Shown here: positions 60,181-64,000 of the stretch, in pieces
Layout: the number at the start of each line of letters is the position of its first letter
How positions within the stretch are numbered: position 1 is the first letter of the stretch
From: Xylocopa sonorina
Lineage: Eukaryota; Arthropoda; Insecta; Hymenoptera; Apidae
Direction of reading: 5' to 3'
DNA length: 64,000 bases
Assembly (NCBI RefSeq): GCF_050948175.1
Contig: NC_135200.1
Span: 11,585,001 to 11,649,000, forward strand
The notes under the pieces: model-generated
Told to the model about the DNA's origin: nothing
Databases searched by the model: none
What the model saw: only the letters and a program-made list of their open reading frames with translations
Program-made: the position numbers and the translations under genes

Positions 60181-63100
60181 TTAAGGAATGCTGTTAATAT
60201 CGCGCGTAACTCGGTCCTTGCGATCTTTTTTATAAGAAATTCGTTTCACTGGCGTCGATCGATCGGTATCAGGAAACAGTCTCGAGGACACGAGTCTTTC
60301 CCGTTGCGATCGATAATTACTTTCTTGGTCGTGCTGATTGCAATTTCTAAGAAATCGTAGTTCGCTATCTTCGAATACGAACTGTAAGTCGCGCTGGTAA
60401 TTTTTCGTCGAGACGCGGAAGGGGATGTTGGTTGCGCGCCGACGCGGTGGTTGAGGTAAAAAGGGAACACGGGGCTGGAACGTAACGAGGCGCTCGTAAT
60501 CTGATTTGAGGAGCATCGCGTACGTAGGATGCGTTTCCATAAAGCGGCGCTGTGTACACGAGTCAGCTGTTTAGCTACGTAGGATCGTGGAATCGCGGGG
60601 GTCGAGGCAATTCGCTCGTAATAACGGAAGCTGCCGCGGCTCGACGTTGGTTAATCGGATGTCGCCAGGAACGCGCCATCCCGCCGATGAAAACAGTCGC
60701 CGCGTATCCTTGTTTGCGCGCCGGGTACAATTCGCTGAGAGCTTCGACGACTCCATAGCACCCCTCAGCCGCGAATTTAATTTAACGTCGCCGCTTTTTT
60801 TGGATCGCGCGACTCGTTTCGCGTTCCAGTTTGCCCGGTGTGTAGAAATATTGGTCGAGAGATACGTTTTTGCACCTTGGAAATTTTTTGCGCGCGTTTA
60901 ACCCTCTGTAACGCAGTTCGCTGCAAAGTCTACTTGTTAGACGTTTCATCGTTGACGGGGAAGGGTTGAGAATTATAAATGCAGGACAGGGCGGCGGGAA
61001 GGTTAATCGCTCCCCAGAGTGGCAGAGAAAAGAAATACACTCGCAACTATTAATTAGTGAAATTTAGAAGATCGTCGTTTGAATAGCGGCGAGAGTGTCC
61101 TCTCTCACGGATTCCATGGTTATTTTCAGCGACGATCAAGCGAAATGGGCGCGCGTTACACCGCGACGAACGCCGGCGATTCGTCTTCTTTAATTGGTCC
61201 CTTGTCCAGATAATTAATCGCGCGGAGGTCCCGGGAACGGTACCTCGGCAATTAGCGCGGCGATGTTATCCGGAATATCGTGCTCCATAAGAATCTCTCC
61301 TCTCATCGAGATTCTCCTATTCCCGCGAATACTAGCACGTATTCCGTCTTTCCGTTCTCTTTTCTTTTTAAGGCCGCGAGAGGCTCAACCCTTTCCCCAT
61401 GGCGCCGCGAACAATTAATTTCGCCAGTGGAGGCGGTGCCTTTCCAGAAATTGAATCGCGCTATCTGTAGAACAAGTTAATTGCATTACGCCTAGACGAA
61501 GCGGTGCCGTGGCTTACGTAAATGCACCGACGCTTCGAACTCGTTCCCTCGTAGGCGTCCCTGCCCGCCGCCTCCGCGCCGTGTCTCCTTATTTCAGCTG
61601 AAATTGAAATTTATTCAGCCGAGACAACGGGCCGGGAACCTCCTCTTTGGTATTCGACCGTCGTACCAGTGACGATGAAGTCGCTCGCCGATCCGGGACA
61701 CCCGTTATATTTTTCGAAAGTCTAACCACCGAACGGAATACAAATGACGGCTCGTCCACGGGGGGTGGTCCTGAAGCGTGGAACGACGATGGTCGATGGT
61801 CGATCGTCGAGTCGACGGTTTCTCTCTTCGACGACGATCCTCGAGAAATGTTGTTAGGCGGTGAAGATCGTTCGAATTTTTCATACACGCATTTGGAGCA
61901 CGGAGCCGATACGTTCAACGTGCTCCGCGCGAAAGTTGGAACGCGAAGCATCTCCCTTGGCATCGAGATATGGACTTGTATAATACAGAGTGTATTTATA
62001 AAACGAGTGCAGTGAATCGAGGAATTTGGGAATTCCCACGTTTTCGTTGTTGTGGCGTTCGCATCCAAGGTTCCTCGAAACTGTCTGAATCTCGACGAGC
62101 ATTATGCTCCGTCTTATCGCGCCGAGAAACTTGGGTACTCAGGCTGCTGGCTAAATGTAGCGTCGACTGGTAGTTATCGCCGAAATTCCAAACGGCATTA
62201 CGAAAATTGCTCCGTCAAATTCGCGACCATGCTAATCGATCCACGAACGAACAAAGGTCCCTCGGATGCTTCTCTTTTTTTCTTCTTTTTTTCCCCTCGA
62301 TTTCGTTATTTCAGAGAGAAGCCTCGCACAATGCTTCCGATGAACGACGACGGCGACCAGTTTTCCAATTTACGCTTTATCGAGGACAGATTGCGCGCTG
62401 ACGCGAAATAGAAGAAACGGAAACGCGAACGCGTGGCAGGTTTATAACGCATCGTCCGGTGATCCGTTGCCGTCGATGTTCCTTTTTTTCTTCTCTCTAT
62501 CGGTGAAAAATAAGTGCATCGATCTCTCGTGCACGTCTGCAACAGCAGAGACGACGCGGGGATCGTTGGATCGGCGTTTTTCGACAGTCGAAATCGATCG
62601 TTTCCGCCATTTCTTTCCGCTACCGAGGAAACCAGTCTCCTTTCCGCGTAATTTTCTGTAATTTCCATGATCGGGTCGCTTACTTCTTTTTTTCCTTCTT
62701 TATGCCCTCTCTCTCTCTCTCTCTCTTCTTCGTTCTTCTCCCTTGTCTGCTCCCATCTTTATTACGACGATCCGTTACCGAACATCAGGAGTCGCGTACG
62801 CGATTCCCGGTTATTTTTCGGGTAATTCGGTTACCGTGGAAAGAGCAGCGTTTTGCCGGTTCCATTAAGCCGGTGGCCGACATTAGAAGAGGGAGGAAAG
62901 GAAATCGATTATGGGGCTTCACGACGCGTCGAGTCTGAAAGCTTTGTGCCTTACACGATAAATCCTCCTCGGGAGGGAAGATATCGCGTTGTATATCCCC
63001 TCTGACCGGAAGTAGCTTCTACTTTTAAATTCCCTCCTCTCGGCACGTTGCGTCGCGGCTCTTCTACGTCTAATCGTCGAGCAATCTTCACCGTAACGAT

Positions 63101-64000
63101 ATTCTAATTTAACTCGCTGCTTAGTTACTAACCTCGGTCGAATCAAACGTAGAGAAGAGGTACGACCAATTAGTCGATTTAGTTATCGTTGAATAAAGTT
63201 ATCTTTGATTCAGCGAAACTTATTCTTTCCCTAGTTCGTGCATAATATATATGAGATTCTGATACATTATTCGTCAGCCATCTCTGCGGTGCAAGTTGGT
63301 ATTCACCTCTTCGCGATATCGACGAGTTTACATAAGAAGATTGTAAATTATTCCGATTCGAAAATTTCGTCTGGCCAGGGGGTGAGCGTGCCAACGTTAG
63401 AGCGTAGGAAAATAATTGAATTAATGATATAGGATGGTGTTGGATCTCGAGGAGCAGTAATTAAGAGCCCTGTACGGATTCAAAGGGTGGCTAGCTAGAC
63501 AGCCGCGAAACACGATCCCGCGTCGACGTTGGCGAGCTATCGACACCAGGCGATGGTTAAAAAGGACGGAAGTGCGTGTCGCGTTCGCAGGACAGGTCGC
63601 GCCGCGATACCGATTACACTTGCGGGTCGTGAACGCGGTCTGCGTTGCGTCACGGTGAGCCACTTGCACTTAAAATAGAAGCGTTTCCACCAGCGACTTC
63701 TAAATCGCGTAGTCGTGCGATTGGATCGCCTTCACGCTCCTGCACCGAGCGCGGTGCACCGGCCCGCCGTTGCAATTTACTACTTTAGCTTCCTATCGGA
63801 TGACCTCTGCTACTCGTCCACTGCCGGAAGCGACGCGTCACATCGCCGCTCCGTATTTTTTTTTTCTGCTTTTTTTTTTTTACCGCGTTCAATGAACAAT
63901 TTATAAATAAACGGCTCGGTCGCGTTACACGGGTGCGCGAGGATCGCTCGTAAAAAGGAGCGACCTTTGGGGGAAACAAGTTTTTCGCTTTATTTTCATC
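60181..64000. other. Gene-free spacer to window end
   Basis: No gene recognised. A minus-strand ATG frame at 60181-60540 (119 codons) has a balanced-looking composition, but all three minus frames are open there. 61589-62068 is open on both strands. (CT)n lies at 62707-62726 and two T runs at 63856-63881. Confidence 0.5.
62707..62726 (+). repeat. (CT)n microsatellite
   Basis: About ten CT units. Confidence 0.9.

Noticed and set aside
1..64000. Search by eye for tRNA, rRNA, snRNA, well-known insect microRNAs, telomeric TTAGG arrays and CRISPR arrays
   Set aside because: None was recognised. A covariance-model or profile search would be needed to exclude divergent copies.

Overview
The window reads as nuclear DNA of an insect, most probably a hymenopteran (bee, wasp or ant). 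This rests on a very high density of CpG and CGCG words across most of the 64 kb, patches that become AT-rich over a few hundred bases, many short microsatellites, and splice-like signals spaced about 70-80 nt apart, as is usual for hymenopteran introns. Nothing resembles prokaryotic gene layout: there are no operons, no ribosome binding sites in register, and no long ORF with a recognisable family. The species cannot be named from what is visible.

No gene can be confirmed. The long open frames (about 200-300 codons) lie in CG-rich or polypurine/polypyrimidine DNA where stop codons are rare, and their peptides are Arg/Ser/Pro-rich without known motifs. No rRNA, tRNA, CRISPR array, transposase, reverse transcriptase or viral gene was recognised. 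The window is best read as intergenic or large-intron DNA. The gene-like signals worth keeping are weak: a short first coding exon candidate at 27.07 kb (+), possible 5' UTR exons at 27.7, 40.4-40.7 and 55.1-55.5 kb (all +), and three candidate short introns at 17.04-17.11 (+), 21.80-21.88 (+) and 52.09-52.16 kb (-). If the plus-strand first exons are real, they could be alternative promoters of one long gene; that is inference.

Layout: 1-12.4 kb is CG-rich spacer with a 19-nt poly(G) run, G-rich tracts and an 18-bp palindrome. From 12.4 to 22.3 kb there are strongly strand-biased pyrimidine blocks (12.66-12.78 and 18.96-19.76 kb), a G-quadruplex motif and two candidate short introns. From 22.3 to 28.9 kb there is a small secretory-like ORF, an AT-rich patch and the best coding-exon candidate. 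From 28.9 to 36.2 kb the DNA is low-complexity, with purine/pyrimidine switches and a 63-bp GAC repeat. From 38.9 to 41 kb an AT-rich patch precedes a possible 5' exon. At 42.85-43.19 kb six stem-loops follow one another, which is the most structured stretch in the window. From 43.2 to 64 kb spacer resumes, with microsatellites, a candidate minus-strand intron and a possible 5' exon at 55 kb.

No multi-gene system is visible. The most testable novelty is the 42.85-43.19 kb structured region, possibly a non-coding RNA.
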